A stretch of DNA of 64,000 nucleotides from the NCBI GenBank assembly GCA_016713035.1, contig JADJPW010000003.1, forward strand, positions 558,001 through 622,000, written 5' to 3'. How positions within the stretch are numbered: position 1 is the stretch's first letter; the number at the start of each line of letters is the position of its first letter. The translations under genes were made by a program, and so were the position numbers. Below are positions 35,776 to 45,330 of the stretch, one piece after another. This DNA comes from Verrucomicrobiaceae bacterium. GTDB lineage: Bacteria > Verrucomicrobiota > Verrucomicrobiia > Verrucomicrobiales > Verrucomicrobiaceae. The notes beneath the pieces were generated by a model that had not been told where the DNA came from, did not search any database, and saw nothing but the letters and a program-made list of their open reading frames with translations.

Positions 35776-36039
35776 ATGAAACATCTCTACACGATCTTTC
35801 TCACGCTCCTGAATATCTTGTTAATCGCAGCGGTGTGGAAACAGCAGCAGCATCTAGCGGTGTTGGAGAAAAGGGTCAGTGAACGACCTGCCCCAGTCGT
35901 CTCGACGCCAGCCCAGCAAGAAACCCCGCTGGTCAATCCACTGGTCAATGATGTGGAAAAGCTAAAAAGCGAGGTGCTTCGCCTGAACCAAGCGCTGGCG
36001 GAGGCAACTCGGCCCAAAATCATCCCACTGAGGCAATAA
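35776..36039 (+). CDS. Small membrane-anchored coiled-coil protein
   Basis: I do not recognise this 87-residue product by family. It starts at ATG 35776 (MKHLYTIFLTLLNILLIAAVW), giving one N-terminal membrane segment, then a Gln-rich juxtamembrane stretch, a Pro/Thr/Val linker and a short coiled coil (VNDVEKLKSEVLRLNQALAEA). The frame extends 18 codons upstream, but that would place a polar stretch before the hydrophobic start. A hairpin follows 27 bases after the stop. It stands alone between the amidohydrolase fusion (divergent) and unrelated genes. Confidence 0.6.
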   Translation: MKHLYTIFLTLLNILLIAAVWKQQQHLAVLEKRVSERPAPVVSTPAQQETPLVNPLVNDVEKLKSEVLRLNQALAEATRPKIIPLRQ

Positions 36040-36065
36040 GCGTTCTGATAAAAGAATGCAGCGTG

Positions 36066-36092
36066 GTCCGGCTGTGGAAGAGCCGGACATTT
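36066..36092 (+). terminator. Possible terminator hairpin after the small coiled-coil gene
   Basis: gtccggct, a 7-base loop and agccggac make a perfect 8-bp stem starting 27 bases after the stop codon. It is followed by attt rather than a full T run, so termination would be weak. Confidence 0.35.
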
Positions 36093-36277
36093 CCCGATTT
36101 CATGTGCAACGCCGAGTAATGAGCATCCAGGATAAGTTTGATAGGGTGCTTGGATTTGGAGTCTTTGGCAGCTAGGCGTGATGCCCCGCCAACACTTTTC
36201 TGGTGCAGCAAGACCTCTATGCCGGCGACAACACATCAGCCGCAACAGCGCTAACCTGGCTGTTAATTGAGATAGTC

Positions 36278-36814
36278 CTATCCAGAGGTGCTCTTCATGG
36301 TCGGCATGGCTTCTTTTTTCGGGCGAAAATGCACAAAGTGCACTCCAGCTTCCTGCCCGAAAAAGAACTCCCCTTCGTGGCTTAGGCCGAGCAGTTTGCT
36401 GCCGACCGGATAATTCTGCCAGAGCTGCGGTGATGGGTGCGTCACCAGAATCTCCGCATCATCGACATTCAAAACCAAACGGTGTCCGCCAAAAACTTTC
36501 TCCTGGCGGACGACTTGGCCTGTCACTCCGCGGCCATTCAAATAACATGCAGATCTGCGGCGAACGGTATCCTGTATTTGCTGGTAAAGGAGTCCATCAC
36601 ACAGGAATAGAATCAAGCCCGCGAGCGCCAGCCACACGCGAAAACGCGAACGAAAGGCAGCCGCGATGATCAATACCACCGCTGCTGCGAGCATGAGAAT
36701 CGCCAGGCCTTTTATGGGCTGCAATCCTTCATGCAGAGTCATGGTCAGCGTTTCCAGCTTGCGCGGCGGCTCGCTGAGAATGCCTACGAAACGGAAATAG
36801 AGCGAGTTTTGCAT
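36278..36814 (-). CDS. Hypothetical two-helix membrane protein, paralogous to its divergent neighbour
   Basis: The product is 178 residues if it starts at ATG 36814 (MQNSLYFRFVGIL); the frame is open to 36844, ten codons longer. Two membrane segments lie at about residues 37-54 and 58-75 (AILMLAAAVVLIIAAAF; VWLALAGLILFLCDGLL). The C-terminal half is a soluble beta-type domain: GRGVTGQVVRQEKVFGGHRL, ending YPVGSKLLGLSHEGEFFFGQ and EAGVHFVHFRP. The same pattern (GRxxxGxV ... FPVG..xLGxxxxGxxxxGxExGV) occurs in the plus-strand gene starting 35 bases away. Function unknown; the layout suggests a membrane sensor or assembly factor. Confidence 0.7.
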   Translation of the reverse strand: MQNSLYFRFVGILSEPPRKLETLTMTLHEGLQPIKGLAILMLAAAVVLIIAAAFRSRFRVWLALAGLILFLCDGLLYQQIQDTVRRRSACYLNGRGVTGQVVRQEKVFGGHRLVLNVDDAEILVTHPSPQLWQNYPVGSKLLGLSHEGEFFFGQEAGVHFVHFRPKKEAMPTMKSTSG

Positions 36815-36848
36815 AAAACAGTGGAGATGACTTAATGGGAGCACGACA

Positions 36849-37379
36849 ATGTCATTTATGTTCGACCGTGTTCAAGTCTCCACTCTTCCGCCACGTTCTC
36901 TACATGACAATCGCCTTCTCCTCTCACGACTAGGGATGGGGCTGCGAGGTTACCGCTTTTTCGGCGGTTTATTCACGTTCGGCGGATTACTCCTGACCGG
37001 GTTGGCCGTGGCTTTGGGCACGGTGCCTTTTGCCTTCCTTGGACTAGCGACGGCGGTTGTCATTGGTGGTCTGTTTTTGAAGAAGGCATCTTCGGAGAAA
37101 AAGCATCGCCAGAGCTGCCTCTCCCTTGGCCGAGCAATCGTGGGACGGGTCACCGGCCATAGCCGTGCCTTCAATCCTTTTTCCAGTCGCGGACTCTACA
37201 CGATCCAAATCCAGACCGACTCACCCGCTGCTCAGCACACAGCCAAACATACGTCAAAGAATCTTACGGAGGCTTTCCCAGTCGGCTGCACCGTGTTGGG
37301 TTTCGAACTTGATGGCCGCCTCATCTGGGGGCCGGAGATTGGCGTCATTTTCGAGCTCGTCCCGCCCCCACTGCCGTAG
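36849..37379 (+). CDS. Hypothetical two-helix membrane protein, divergent paralogue
   Basis: The 176-residue product (ATG 36849, with another at 36858) has a polar N-terminus, two membrane segments at about residues 36-55 and 58-78 (FFGGLFTFGGLLLTGLAVAL; VPFAFLGLATAVVIGGLFL) and a soluble C-terminal domain: GRAIVGRVTGHSRAFNPFSS, then FPVGCTVLGFELDGRLIWGP and EIGVIFELVP. This matches the end of its divergent neighbour closely enough to call them paralogues. Each gene's promoter must lie in, or overlap, the other's 5' end. Function unknown. Confidence 0.7.
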   Translation: MSFMFDRVQVSTLPPRSLHDNRLLLSRLGMGLRGYRFFGGLFTFGGLLLTGLAVALGTVPFAFLGLATAVVIGGLFLKKASSEKKHRQSCLSLGRAIVGRVTGHSRAFNPFSSRGLYTIQIQTDSPAAQHTAKHTSKNLTEAFPVGCTVLGFELDGRLIWGPEIGVIFELVPPPLP

Positions 37380-37436
37380 CGCTGCGGTCCTTACCGAAAA
37401 ATAGCCAAGATGGAAGCTCGAGTCCATGTGGACGAG

Positions 37437-39857
37437 CTACTCAGCCATCAAGAAGGCTAACAGGTCGCGGAGCTCGCTGGGGGTCAGGGTTAGCACCAGG
37501 CCAGGCGGCATCAGTGAGGTGCGGAGTTCGGTGCGCTTCACGATGTCCGTTTCGGGGAAGGATTTTTCTTTACCGGTGAGGTCGCGGAAGACTTCGCTGC
37601 TGGAGGAGCGCAGCAGGATGCCGGTGAAGGTGGTGCCGTCCTTGAGCTCGACGACGGATGGATAAAACTGCGGCGCTACTTCGCGGTGGGGCTCTAGGAT
37701 GGAGCGCAGGATCGCAGCGCGATCTCCCTGCTGGGCTATGAGTGATAGATCTGGTCCCACGACGTTCCCACGTCCGCTGTGACGATGACAGGATGAGCAA
37801 AGTGCGACTTTGCTATTGAAGAAGATGCGGCGGCCAGTTTCGGCATCGCCGGGGCCTTCTAGGAGCTTGAGCCAGGCGGTGGTGTCATCGAGCGCGGGCC
37901 TATCGGTGGCGAGTTCACGCGGGAGGGCACGCTGCGCTTCGTCGCGGATGGTGGAGTTGTCGCTTTGGGCGAGTTTTTGCAGCAGCGCGGTGTCATCGGT
38001 GCCGAGGATGGCTTCGGCTCGCAGGTTGGGTCGGTATTTTTCATCCGCTGCGATTTCTGCACTCGCTCGCCGTGCGGCGAGGGTGCGCACGGCTTCGAGC
38101 TGGAGGACGTCGTCGTCGCTATTGGCAAACTGGCGCAGCAGATCGAACGTGAGGGCTTTGTGCGTGGGTGGTGCGAGACGCAGGGCGTAGCCTTTGATGC
38201 GGGCGGGTGTTTTCGGATCGGTGATGCGCTCGATGAGCACCTCTGGATGGGTGACCCCAGCGGCGGGTTCGCCACGCAGGGTGTTCCAGGTGGCTAGCGC
38301 GGCTTCAAAGAGGCGGTAGTCGAGCTTCGGGTCACTCAGCATGGCTTCGACTTGAGGCTGAAAGTTTTTCAGCACCGCATCTGCGATCCAGCGGAGGCAC
38401 TCGAAACGCATCTCTGCATCTGCATCGTCCCAAAAGGCACGCACCCACTGCTCATCCTGCAAATCGGCCCGGCGCATGGCGACGAATGCCCACACGCGGT
38501 CGGCTGGCGTCATGCTGCGGATGCTCTGGGGGCTCAGTTTGGCCCGTGAGAGGGCAGTGAGGGCTGCGTCGGAGAGGTATTTGTCGCTTCCACGGGCCAG
38601 TTTGAGCAGCTCGGCTATTTCGGGCACTTCGCGGCCTGCGCGTAATTTTCTCGCCAAAGCCGCCTCCGGCGTTTCAGGCTGCTTTTCGGTGATCCAAGGC
38701 TGTTTTTCGATTTCTAGCTTCCAGAGCCTGCCACGGCCATGGATCGGGTAGGAGCTAAAAACCCAGTCCGTCATGTAAAAGGCTCCATCGGGCCCCTGAG
38801 CCATGCAGACAGGCCGGAAGTAGTCGCTACCACGCACGAGCGGCACACGCTCGGAGGTGTAGCCTGCGCCTTTGCTGTGAAGCGGGAAGTAGTCGATGCT
38901 GTGATCACTCCAACTGGGGATGAGAACGCCGCCACCGAGCTCGACGACGGCGCATGGGCCTTCACCACAGGGATGCACCATGCCCAGGGTGCCGCGCAGC
39001 TCACCATTCCACGCGACAAATGGATGCACGGGCGCACTGCCATACACCCACTGGAATCCGTAGTCTGCGCCTTCGACGATGTGCAGCAAGCGGCACGGTG
39101 GACGGCTGCCGGGATCGTTTTCTGCTGCGAAGATTTCTCCATCGCTGCGCACGAGGAGTCCAAAGGGATTCCAGAAGCCGCGGGCGATGCGGCGTAGTTT
39201 TTTGCCGTCTGCCGTGCAGCGGAAGACGCCGCCTTCGCCGCGTCCGCTGACCTGGGAGCCATCTGCGCCTGTGAGGGTCCAGTCTTTGCCAAAATTCTCG
39301 CCCAGTGAGCAAACCAAGTCGCCATCTGGGTGCCAGGCCATGCCACTGAGTCCATTGTGCGGGTAATCCGCCACGGTATCGAGTGAGGCGAGGACTTCCT
39401 CCGTATCACCAGTGCCATCTCCATCGCTGTCCTTCACACGCAGCAGGCGATCTCGCTCGGCGAGGTAGATCCATCCATCCGGGCCGCACTCCACATGCAT
39501 GGTCGCCTGTGTTTTGGAGTAAAACACACGCCTGTTTTTGCCATCCGAGTCGAAGACCAGGATCTCATCATTCTCTGGGCCTGTATAGCCCTGCGGGCGA
39601 AAGTGTGTGTGACAGGCCGCGAGCCAGATGCGGCCCTTTTCATCGACATCGATGCCGGTGGGAGTGACCAGTGCGGGGTGCTCGGCGAGTAGCGTGAGCT
39701 TCACACCGGGCTGCAAGGTCTCGATCTGCGGCGGTAAGTCGGTGGGAACATCCGGTGCCTTTGGAGCTGGGCCCGACTGAGCGAGCAGCGGGAGCAAAGA
39801 CGACGGAGCGATGAGTAACGACGATGCGATGATGCAGCGGCAGAGTGCAGAGGTCAT
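37437..39857 (-). CDS. PVC-type membrane-bound dehydrogenase with C-terminal cytochrome c domain
   Basis: The 806-residue protein has a signal peptide (MTSALCRCIIASSLLIAPSS, then LLPLLAQSG), the Verrucomicrobium-type dehydrogenase propeller (about 50-400: GIDVDEKGRIWLAACHTHFR, MHVECGPDGWIYLAERDRLL, PHNGLSGMAWHPDGDLVCSL), HEAT-like helices and a heme domain with Cys687, Cys690 and His691 in CSSCHRHSGRGNVVGPDLS, ending LMPPGLVLTLTPSELRDLLAFLM. It is the last of four closely spaced minus-strand genes (metallophosphatase, sulfatase, DUF1501, this one), 42 bases behind the DUF1501 gene, and likely moves electrons from an unidentified sugar or alcohol. Confidence 0.92.
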   Translation of the reverse strand: MTSALCRCIIASSLLIAPSSLLPLLAQSGPAPKAPDVPTDLPPQIETLQPGVKLTLLAEHPALVTPTGIDVDEKGRIWLAACHTHFRPQGYTGPENDEILVFDSDGKNRRVFYSKTQATMHVECGPDGWIYLAERDRLLRVKDSDGDGTGDTEEVLASLDTVADYPHNGLSGMAWHPDGDLVCSLGENFGKDWTLTGADGSQVSGRGEGGVFRCTADGKKLRRIARGFWNPFGLLVRSDGEIFAAENDPGSRPPCRLLHIVEGADYGFQWVYGSAPVHPFVAWNGELRGTLGMVHPCGEGPCAVVELGGGVLIPSWSDHSIDYFPLHSKGAGYTSERVPLVRGSDYFRPVCMAQGPDGAFYMTDWVFSSYPIHGRGRLWKLEIEKQPWITEKQPETPEAALARKLRAGREVPEIAELLKLARGSDKYLSDAALTALSRAKLSPQSIRSMTPADRVWAFVAMRRADLQDEQWVRAFWDDADAEMRFECLRWIADAVLKNFQPQVEAMLSDPKLDYRLFEAALATWNTLRGEPAAGVTHPEVLIERITDPKTPARIKGYALRLAPPTHKALTFDLLRQFANSDDDVLQLEAVRTLAARRASAEIAADEKYRPNLRAEAILGTDDTALLQKLAQSDNSTIRDEAQRALPRELATDRPALDDTTAWLKLLEGPGDAETGRRIFFNSKVALCSSCHRHSGRGNVVGPDLSLIAQQGDRAAILRSILEPHREVAPQFYPSVVELKDGTTFTGILLRSSSSEVFRDLTGKEKSFPETDIVKRTELRTSLMPPGLVLTLTPSELRDLLAFLMAE

Positions 39858-39899
39858 GTTAGATGTGGGAGATTCAAGATGAAAGAGCTCCGGCCTTCT

Positions 39900-41348
39900 C
39901 TATGCCAGCAGCTCATCCACCACCTTTGCGCCCTGATTGTCCGTGAGGCTCGCGGCGAGGCCGTTGCGCTTGTAGGTGAGCTTGGTGTGATCGAGGCCAA
40001 AGGCATGCAGCAGCGTGGCGTGGTAGTCGTAGTGTTTGACTTCATTGATGACGGCTTTGTGGCCGAAGTCATCTGTCTCGCCGTAGGTGAAGCCTTTTTT
40101 GAAGCCGCCACCTGCTAGCCACATGCTGAAGCCGTAGGTGTTGTGGTCACGGCCCCATTTTTCGTAACCGGCATCGTTTTGCAGCACAGGCAGGCGGCCC
40201 ATCTCTCCGCCCCAGTGCACGACGGTGGTATCCAGCAGGCCGCGCTGCTTCAGATCCGTGAGGAGTGCTGCGCTGGGCTGGTCCATGCCGGCGCAGAGCT
40301 TGGGTAATGAGGTGACGAGGGCACTGTGCTGATCCCAGCTCTGGCCCGGATTCAGCACCTGCACGTAGCGCACGCCGCGCTCGATGAGCCGCCGTGCGAT
40401 GAGGCAGCGTGTGCCGTAGTTTTTGGTGATGGGATTGTCGATGCCGTAGAGCCGCTGGATGTGCGCAGGCTCGAGGGAGATGTCTAGCGCCTCCTTCGCA
40501 GCGGTCTGCATGTGCGCTGCGAGTTCGTAGCTGGAGATGCGTGCCTGGAGATCGAGCTCGCCGGGGTGCTGCGCGAGGTGATCCTCATTAAAGGCCTTTA
40601 AGAGATGCATCTGCCGCTCCTGCGCGGCTCCAGCGAGAGATGGTGGAGGATCGAGATTCAGAATGCGTGGCTCGGCAGCACGCACGACGGTGCTTTGGAA
40701 AAGCGATGGCAGCCAGCCGTTGCCAAAATGATCCATGGGAAAGATCGGTAGCCCAGCGGGGTCGATGAGCGACATGTAAGCGGGCAGCTCATCCGTCTCG
40801 CTGCCGAGTCCGTAGGTGATCCAGGAGCCCAGTGTGGGCCGCCCTGCGATGCCGCGCCCAGCATTCATCGCGTAGAGGCCCTGGGCATGATTGCTGACGC
40901 CACTGGTCATGGAGCGAATGAGTGTGATCTCATCGACGACCTTTGCCAGATTCGGTAGCAGCTCACTGATCTCCATGCCGCATTCGCCGTGCTTGGCGAA
41001 CTTCCACGGCGAGCCGAAGCACTTTGAGGAGGCCTGAGCGAGATTGTCATACTTCACTTCGCCGGGGAATTTTTGGCCGTGATACTTGGTCAGCATCGGC
41101 TTCGGGTCGTAGAGGTCCATCTGCGATGGTCCACCCATCATGAAGAGGGAGATCATCGCCTTTGCCCGTGGCTGGAAGTGCGGCTTCTTCGGGGTGAGAT
41201 CGTAGCGCAGCTCTCCAAAGCTCTCTGGTTTCACCGGTGCGGCGAGTAGCCCATCTTTCTGAAGCAGAGATGCCAGCGCCAGCGACCCGAGGCCGAAGCT
41301 ATTCGAGTGCAGGAAATGGCGGCGTGAGCTGAGACGTGACATAAGCAT
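39900..41348 (-). CDS. DUF1501 domain protein with Tat signal
   Basis: The 482-residue protein begins MLMSRLSSRRHFLHSNSFGL, a twin-arginine leader (a second ATG two codons in is equally possible). DUF1501 proteins belong to the alkaline phosphatase/sulfatase-like superfamily, are exported, and are found mostly in Planctomycetes and Verrucomicrobia next to DUF1549/1553 cytochrome proteins. Family blocks seen are KAMISLFMMGGPSQMDLYDP, LIRSMTSGVSNHAQGLYAMN, PTLGSWITYGLGSETDELPA, ERGVRYVQVLNPGQSWDQHS, TTVVHWGGEMGRLPVLQND and RDHNTYGFSMWLAGGGFKKG. Its catalytic role is not established. It lies 56 bases behind the sulfatase gene. Confidence 0.93.
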   Translation of the reverse strand: MLMSRLSSRRHFLHSNSFGLGSLALASLLQKDGLLAAPVKPESFGELRYDLTPKKPHFQPRAKAMISLFMMGGPSQMDLYDPKPMLTKYHGQKFPGEVKYDNLAQASSKCFGSPWKFAKHGECGMEISELLPNLAKVVDEITLIRSMTSGVSNHAQGLYAMNAGRGIAGRPTLGSWITYGLGSETDELPAYMSLIDPAGLPIFPMDHFGNGWLPSLFQSTVVRAAEPRILNLDPPPSLAGAAQERQMHLLKAFNEDHLAQHPGELDLQARISSYELAAHMQTAAKEALDISLEPAHIQRLYGIDNPITKNYGTRCLIARRLIERGVRYVQVLNPGQSWDQHSALVTSLPKLCAGMDQPSAALLTDLKQRGLLDTTVVHWGGEMGRLPVLQNDAGYEKWGRDHNTYGFSMWLAGGGFKKGFTYGETDDFGHKAVINEVKHYDYHATLLHAFGLDHTKLTYKRNGLAASLTDNQGAKVVDELLA

Positions 41349-41404
41349 CTAAAGATACGCTGCATGTCGTGCAGTCCTCGCAGCAGGCTGCCTGTGATCT
41401 CACT

Positions 41405-43312
41405 CTAAAACTCCATCCGAGTGGTCTTGCCGGTGCTTTTCGACTTTAGCTCGATCCAGTCGAGCTCGATGCCTTTCTCCTGCATCGGCAAATAAAGCCG
41501 CACGATGCCTAGTGGCCCCGTGGCGGGCAGAGTGATGCTGATTTCCTCCCAGTCACCGCCTGCGAGGCTGAAGTCCACACGCTGCGCCTTGCTCTCCACG
41601 CCGCCGGATAACCAATCGAAGTGCGATGCGCCCGCCGCTGCTCGGATGCGGAATTTCACCGTACTCACACCGCTGTGCTGACCTGCGGCGAGCCCGAGGA
41701 AGCAGGCGTCCCCGATGCGGCTGATCTTCAGGATGCCATCCTGCACGCGTGCCGTGCAGTCGCGTGCCTTCCATCCTTGTAGTGCGGGATCGGCTGCATC
41801 GTTGGCTTTGCTTTTCGATTTGGCTTTGCTGCCAGATTTCGCCTTGGGCTGCTGGATGCCCTCTAGCTCGGGTCGGTACTTTGCTGGTTCAAAGCTCGGA
41901 TTCGGCACGGGCACCACGGCATGCGTGTCTGTGAGGAATTTTTCGATCAAGGCATCCAGCTCAGCCACCAGCGCGGGCTTTTGTGCGGCGAGATCGGTTT
42001 TCTCACTCAGATCATCTTTCACATGAAACAGCAGATGCCGATGAGCACCCTTCTCTCCGCCGTGGAAGATGCGGATGAGCTTCCACTCATCGCGATGCAC
42101 GGACACCGCAGGCGGCAGCCAGTCCGGCACACCAGGAGCATGCGGGAAGTATTGAAACACGGCCTTTCCGGCCAGCGCATCGCCTTTCAGAGCAGGTAGG
42201 ATACTCGCGCCATCAAAGCGCTGCCCTACAGCGGCAGTCAGGCCTAGCCCATCCATGAGCGTGGGGTAATAATCCTCGCTCTGAATGATCGCATCGCTGT
42301 GACTGCCCGCCGCAGCGATGCCTGGCCACACGATCACGCCGGGCACCCGCGTGCCGCCTTCAAACAGCGTCGCTTTGCCACCGCGCAGCGGGCGATTGCT
42401 CGTCGGAGTGGTGTCATCGACGCGGTCATACATGTTCCCGCCATTGTCCGAGGTGAAGATGATGATCGTGTCCTCCGTTAGCTTCAGCCGATCCAGCGTA
42501 TCCAGCAGTGTGCCGATGGCATCATCCATGCTCTGGATCATCGCGGCATAGGTCGGGCTGCGCTGTGCATCCTGCGCATCGACACGCGTGCGATGCTTTT
42601 CGATGTTCGCCTTCTTGGCATCAAAAGGCGCATGCACGCTGAACATCCAGTAGTTCATGTAAAAAGGCCGCTCGCGATGCTGCTCCATCCATGCAGTGGC
42701 CTCCTGGGCCATGCGGTCCTCGATGTGCTCACCGGGGCTTTTTTCTTTCATGTGGGCGAACTTCCACGGCGCGACAAAGCTGCCCGCAGGCCCTGGCCCT
42801 GGATGATGTGGCAGATCGAGATCAAATCCCTGCTGAAGTGGCGAATACGGCTCTGGCCCCAGGTGCCATTTCCCAAAATGGGCCGTCGCGTAGCCCGCAT
42901 CCTTCAGAGTCTCGGCCAGCGTGCGGTATTCGGTCTTCAGCCGCGTCGCTGGATCGGGCGAGATGGCTTTTTGATCTGGCGGAGCCTTTTTACCCGGCGT
43001 CGCCTGCAAAACGACCTGCGGCATGTGGCAGTTTGGGATGGTGATGCCCGTGCGAGCTGGGCTCTGCCCCGTCAGCAGCGCAGACCGTGTGGGTGAGCAC
43101 AGCGGACTGGCCGAATAGGCCCGTGAAAACGTCATCCCACGTGCCGCGAGCCGCTGCACATTCGGCGTCTGATAAAACGCCGTCTTTCCATACAGCGAGG
43201 TGTCACTCCAGCCGAGATCATCGGCGAGAATCACGATCACATTCGGCTGCCGAGCTGCGAAAACTTGGATGCAGCATAAACCAAACATCAAAGCAGCGCT
43301 CAGCTTCTTCAT
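41405..43312 (-). CDS. Type I (formylglycine) sulfatase with C-terminal beta domain
   Basis: The 635-residue enzyme has a signal peptide (MKKLSAALMFGLCCIQVFAA) and the sulfatase core: NVIVILADDLGWSDTSLYG with metal-binding Asp31 and Asp32, and CSPTRSALLTG, where Cys72 should be converted to formylglycine. Other family blocks are GKWHLG, FTSDNGG and LRGGKATLFEGGTRVPGV. A Lys/Ser-rich linker (AKSGSKAKSKSKANDAADPA) leads to a C-terminal domain (about 530-635) resembling a jelly-roll carbohydrate-binding module. It should remove sulfate esters from an extracellular substrate, possibly a polysaccharide. Its ATG overlaps the stop of the upstream metallophosphatase by four bases (ATGA), indicating translational coupling. 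Confidence 0.95.
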   Translation of the reverse strand: MKKLSAALMFGLCCIQVFAARQPNVIVILADDLGWSDTSLYGKTAFYQTPNVQRLAARGMTFSRAYSASPLCSPTRSALLTGQSPARTGITIPNCHMPQVVLQATPGKKAPPDQKAISPDPATRLKTEYRTLAETLKDAGYATAHFGKWHLGPEPYSPLQQGFDLDLPHHPGPGPAGSFVAPWKFAHMKEKSPGEHIEDRMAQEATAWMEQHRERPFYMNYWMFSVHAPFDAKKANIEKHRTRVDAQDAQRSPTYAAMIQSMDDAIGTLLDTLDRLKLTEDTIIIFTSDNGGNMYDRVDDTTPTSNRPLRGGKATLFEGGTRVPGVIVWPGIAAAGSHSDAIIQSEDYYPTLMDGLGLTAAVGQRFDGASILPALKGDALAGKAVFQYFPHAPGVPDWLPPAVSVHRDEWKLIRIFHGGEKGAHRHLLFHVKDDLSEKTDLAAQKPALVAELDALIEKFLTDTHAVVPVPNPSFEPAKYRPELEGIQQPKAKSGSKAKSKSKANDAADPALQGWKARDCTARVQDGILKISRIGDACFLGLAAGQHSGVSTVKFRIRAAAGASHFDWLSGGVESKAQRVDFSLAGGDWEEISITLPATGPLGIVRLYLPMQEKGIELDWIELKSKSTGKTTRMEF

Positions 43313-45234
43313 GGCATGGCCTCCACTCCGCTTGCGATCACCGTATCTGGTTTGTCGCGACCCATTTTGATCGTGTATTTGCCCGGCGCATACACACGCG
43401 GCTTGAAGCTGCCGCCTTGGACTCGCACGGTGTATAAAATCTCGCCCGTGGCCTCCGCGATGACTTGTACGACGGGATTGCTCACACCTTCAAATAGCTG
43501 CGCAGGCAGGTGCCCATGAACCTTGCGACCATCGTTGGCGTCTTGATCAATCGTGATCGGCCAGCCGGGGAATTGCGCCTTGTCGCCATCGGCGACTTTG
43601 GAGAAGCGTGGCCAGCACTCAAAGGTGATCTTCCGCGTTGTTTTGTCGAAGCGGATGAGGCCGTAGCCATCGGCACGCTTTTTCTCATCCTGGATGTCTT
43701 CCGGATTCGCGTAGGCCAGCATGGCGATGCGGTTGCCGAGGCCGTCTTTGAAGTCGCCCGTCCACGGCAGCGGGCTCGCGGGCACGGGATTCGGGCCGGG
43801 CTTTTCGTCGAGCGGATGCCACCAGCGGCCGTAGATCGTGTTCACCAGCGCCGGGCTGGTGAAACCGTACGGTCCATCGCCGAACTCGTCGATGCCATGC
43901 TTCACGACGACCGCGAGATGCTGATCACCGCAAAGATGCGGAGCCCACGCTCGGCGAATCTCACGCAACGCTCGATTTCGACCCGCTTGCGGCCAGCCAT
44001 TGCAATCGAGGTCGGCGAGCAGGCGCTGATCGCGACCGCCATGCATGTGAACGGCCCCGCAGAAAGCCGTGGCGGACAAAACGCACTTCATCACCGCGCC
44101 GCCGCTGTAATCCTGGCCCCACTCGTGGAGGAATTTTTCCTGTCGTTTGCCCAAAAGCTCCAAACCGGGCAAATCGATGGTTTTCGGGTCATACGACGGA
44201 TCGTTGATGTGATCGGGACGCGGCCCCATCTGCGGAATTTTGCCCGCAGGACCGCTTTTGAACTTCCGGTCTTCGAGAATCGCGAAGTCGATGCCGCCGA
44301 CCGTCATGCGCGTGAAATAGACCCCGACATCGCGGTTCACCGGTTTCGGATCGTAACCATCCGGTAGATGCCAGCACTGCTGGCGCTGCACCTGGTTCAC
44401 ATAAGCCACCGGATAGCGAAAACCGCCGTCCGCATCGCCGCTGATGGTCGATTGCTTGCCGTCCTCGCCCCACAGATTGCCGTGGCCCACGTCGTGATCA
44501 TCGGGAATGCACACCGTGGGCCTGTCACGGATGATGTCGCGGAATTGCAGGCCGAACTCGATCCATCCAGCCGTGTGCTCGGTGTGTCGATACGTTTGAT
44601 CACCGCCGAAAAACAGCACGTCCGGGTCCTGCGCCCGCAGATTGTCGATGATCTCCGTGCGCGGGCCGATGGTGCGGCTGGAGTTGCAGCTCATGTTCGC
44701 GATCACGATTTCGTTTTTCTCCACCGGATCGCGGCGGATGAGGCCTTCAAACATCGCCTTCTCGCCATGGCGCACGCGGTAGGCCACGTTCTTCGAGCCA
44801 TCCCAGCCTTCGACGCGGAAATGCGCATCCCAGCCCGGATAATGCACCTCGCCCTTCGCGACCTCTTTCCATGTGCCATCATCCTGTTTGAGCTCCAGCC
44901 TCGCCACACGCTCCTCGCCCGGCTTCAGCGGGAAAAGCTGCGCACTCATCTTCAGCACGCCGTTTTGATGCGTGTAATAGGCAAAGCACACCACCTCATC
45001 ACGCGGCACATCCATGGAAGGCGGCGGCGTGGCACCACCGCCTTTGCCCTTTGCCTTCTTTTTCTCATTCTTCACCGCTGCGGCAGCATTTTTCGTCCAC
45101 CACTCACCTGTCGTCAGCGACTCGAGATTCGGAAACTCCGCGCCAAAGGGCTGCGGATTGTCAGTGGCGCTCGCGGAGCCGCGCACAAAGAGAAACGGAG
45201 CGATCTTGAGAAGGAGTCGGCGGGTGAAGGTCAT
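43309..45234 (-). CDS. PhoD-like metallophosphatase
   Basis: I place the start at ATG 45234 (MTFTRRLLLKIAPFLFVRGS), giving a leader and 641 residues; the frame is open 22 codons further, into non-leader sequence. After a Lys/Pro-rich linker there is an N-terminal beta domain and then a PhoD-like metallophosphatase core with metal ligands in IVIANMSCNSSRTIG, PDVLFFGGDQTYRH, CIPDDHDVGHGN and PHLCGDQHLAV. It should act as an exported phosphodiesterase or phosphatase. It is first in the four-gene minus-strand cluster and diverges from the DUF1549/1553 cytochrome gene across 96 bases. Confidence 0.9.
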   Translation of the reverse strand: MTFTRRLLLKIAPFLFVRGSASATDNPQPFGAEFPNLESLTTGEWWTKNAAAAVKNEKKKAKGKGGGATPPPSMDVPRDEVVCFAYYTHQNGVLKMSAQLFPLKPGEERVARLELKQDDGTWKEVAKGEVHYPGWDAHFRVEGWDGSKNVAYRVRHGEKAMFEGLIRRDPVEKNEIVIANMSCNSSRTIGPRTEIIDNLRAQDPDVLFFGGDQTYRHTEHTAGWIEFGLQFRDIIRDRPTVCIPDDHDVGHGNLWGEDGKQSTISGDADGGFRYPVAYVNQVQRQQCWHLPDGYDPKPVNRDVGVYFTRMTVGGIDFAILEDRKFKSGPAGKIPQMGPRPDHINDPSYDPKTIDLPGLELLGKRQEKFLHEWGQDYSGGAVMKCVLSATAFCGAVHMHGGRDQRLLADLDCNGWPQAGRNRALREIRRAWAPHLCGDQHLAVVVKHGIDEFGDGPYGFTSPALVNTIYGRWWHPLDEKPGPNPVPASPLPWTGDFKDGLGNRIAMLAYANPEDIQDEKKRADGYGLIRFDKTTRKITFECWPRFSKVADGDKAQFPGWPITIDQDANDGRKVHGHLPAQLFEGVSNPVVQVIAEATGEILYTVRVQGGSFKPRVYAPGKYTIKMGRDKPDTVIASGVEAMP

Positions 45235-45330
45235 GGTCGGTGGGTGCAACGCCCCCGACTCCGCGAAAATATCAGGATTATCCATAGCGGATGCCTGCAC
45301 CCTGCATCTCCGCCCGCGTAAGATGCTGCG

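Noticed and set aside
43510..45321. Two long plus-strand frames opposite the metallophosphatase gene
   Set aside because: The minus strand has all metal-binding motifs of the PhoD-like family; the plus-strand translations have no domain pattern.
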